The notes under the pieces were generated by a model. That model did no database searches. It saw nothing but the letters and a program-made list of their open reading frames with translations, and was not told the DNA's origin. A stretch of 5,335 nucleotides of DNA, from assembly GCA_030824835.1 (NCBI GenBank), contig JAPJRA010000317.1:1-5335 (forward strand), written 5' to 3'. Positions 5,086 through 5,335 of this stretch are shown piece by piece. The translations under genes and the position numbers were made by a program. The DNA is from Geminicoccaceae bacterium (GTDB taxonomy: Bacteria > Pseudomonadota > Alphaproteobacteria > Geminicoccales > Geminicoccaceae). Every line of letters begins with the position of its first letter. Position 1 is the first letter of the stretch.

Positions 5086-5335
5086 TCGAAGCGCTGTTGC
5101 CCGTGACGCTGCTGATCGGGCTCGGCTACGCCCTGCGAGCCTCGAGTTTTCTTCCGGAGGCAGGTTGGCCGCCGATCGAGCGGATGGTCTACTTCGTCCT
5201 GTTTCCGGCGCTGCTGTTCAACGAGCTGGCCACGGCGGACCTGAGCGGCGTCCCGGTCGCCCGCATGGCCACCGTGCTGCTGGCGACCCAGCTGATCATG
5301 GCCGGCCTGGCCAGCACTGCCCGCCGGCGCTGGCA
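5082..5335 (+). CDS. AEC family transporter (auxin efflux carrier/malonate permease-like), N-terminal part
   Basis: 84 complete codons are visible and the frame runs off the right edge. The start MIEALLPVTLLIGLGYALR (residues 1-19) is the first membrane helix typical of AEC proteins, followed by FLPEAGWPPIERMVYFVLFPALLF, in which the YxVLFPALLF helix (about 36-50) is the family's most recognisable N-terminal motif. A third hydrophobic stretch lies at about 61-79. Complete members have roughly 300-320 residues and about ten membrane helices, so about a quarter is present. AEC proteins are inner-membrane secondary carriers, some of which move small carboxylates such as malonate; the substrate here is unknown. 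The ATG at 5082 fits the family start but has no good Shine-Dalgarno; the sequence just before is a short CAGA repeat (5063-5074). It lies 97 bases after the glycosyltransferase and need not share its function. Confidence 0.87.
   Translation, partial: MIEALLPVTLLIGLGYALRASSFLPEAGWPPIERMVYFVLFPALLFNELATADLSGVPVARMATVLLATQLIMAGLASTARRRW

Overview
The window is about 5.3 kb of GC-rich DNA in which every convincing gene lies on the + strand. The protein types suggest a proteobacterium, most likely an alphaproteobacterium close to Rhodospirillales. That rests on my memory of the OmpA/MotB-type tail at the left edge and the AEC transporter at the right edge; there is no rRNA or other marker to fix the taxon.

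Layout: (1) 1-465 is the C-terminal end of an OmpA/MotB-type peptidoglycan-binding protein whose start lies outside the window. (2) 466-822 is a gene-poor stretch with a strong hairpin after the stop codon and a doubtful 97-codon reading frame that ends in an ATGA overlap with the next gene. (3) 823-2226 is a complete SpoVR-family gene of the shorter, Bacillus-like length, without the YeaG/PrkA kinase or YeaH genes beside it. (4) 2402-4984 is a compact three-gene cassette: a 2-oxoglutarate/Fe(II) dioxygenase, a class I SAM-dependent methyltransferase and a GT-A-type glycosyltransferase. Each has a recognisable Shine-Dalgarno sequence, and the gaps between them are only 40 and 23 bases. (5) 5082 to the end is the N-terminal part of an AEC-family (auxin efflux carrier/malonate permease-like) membrane transporter.

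The edges look like ordinary envelope and transport genes, and SpoVR is a widespread gene of incompletely settled function. The cassette in the middle is the interesting part. Hydroxylation, methylation and glycosyl transfer encoded together suggest a small tailoring set for a surface glycan or other sugar-containing product; the substrate cannot be read from the sequence. Both junctions inside the cassette hold a good RNA hairpin that overlaps the upstream stop codon. At the second junction the hairpin also abuts the downstream start codon and exposes the Shine-Dalgarno in its loop, as expected for translational coupling. At the far end a 34-codon frame overlaps both the glycosyltransferase stop and the AEC start in ATGA junctions, so coupling might extend into the transporter.

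I saw no tRNA, rRNA, CRISPR array, insertion sequence or other mobile element.
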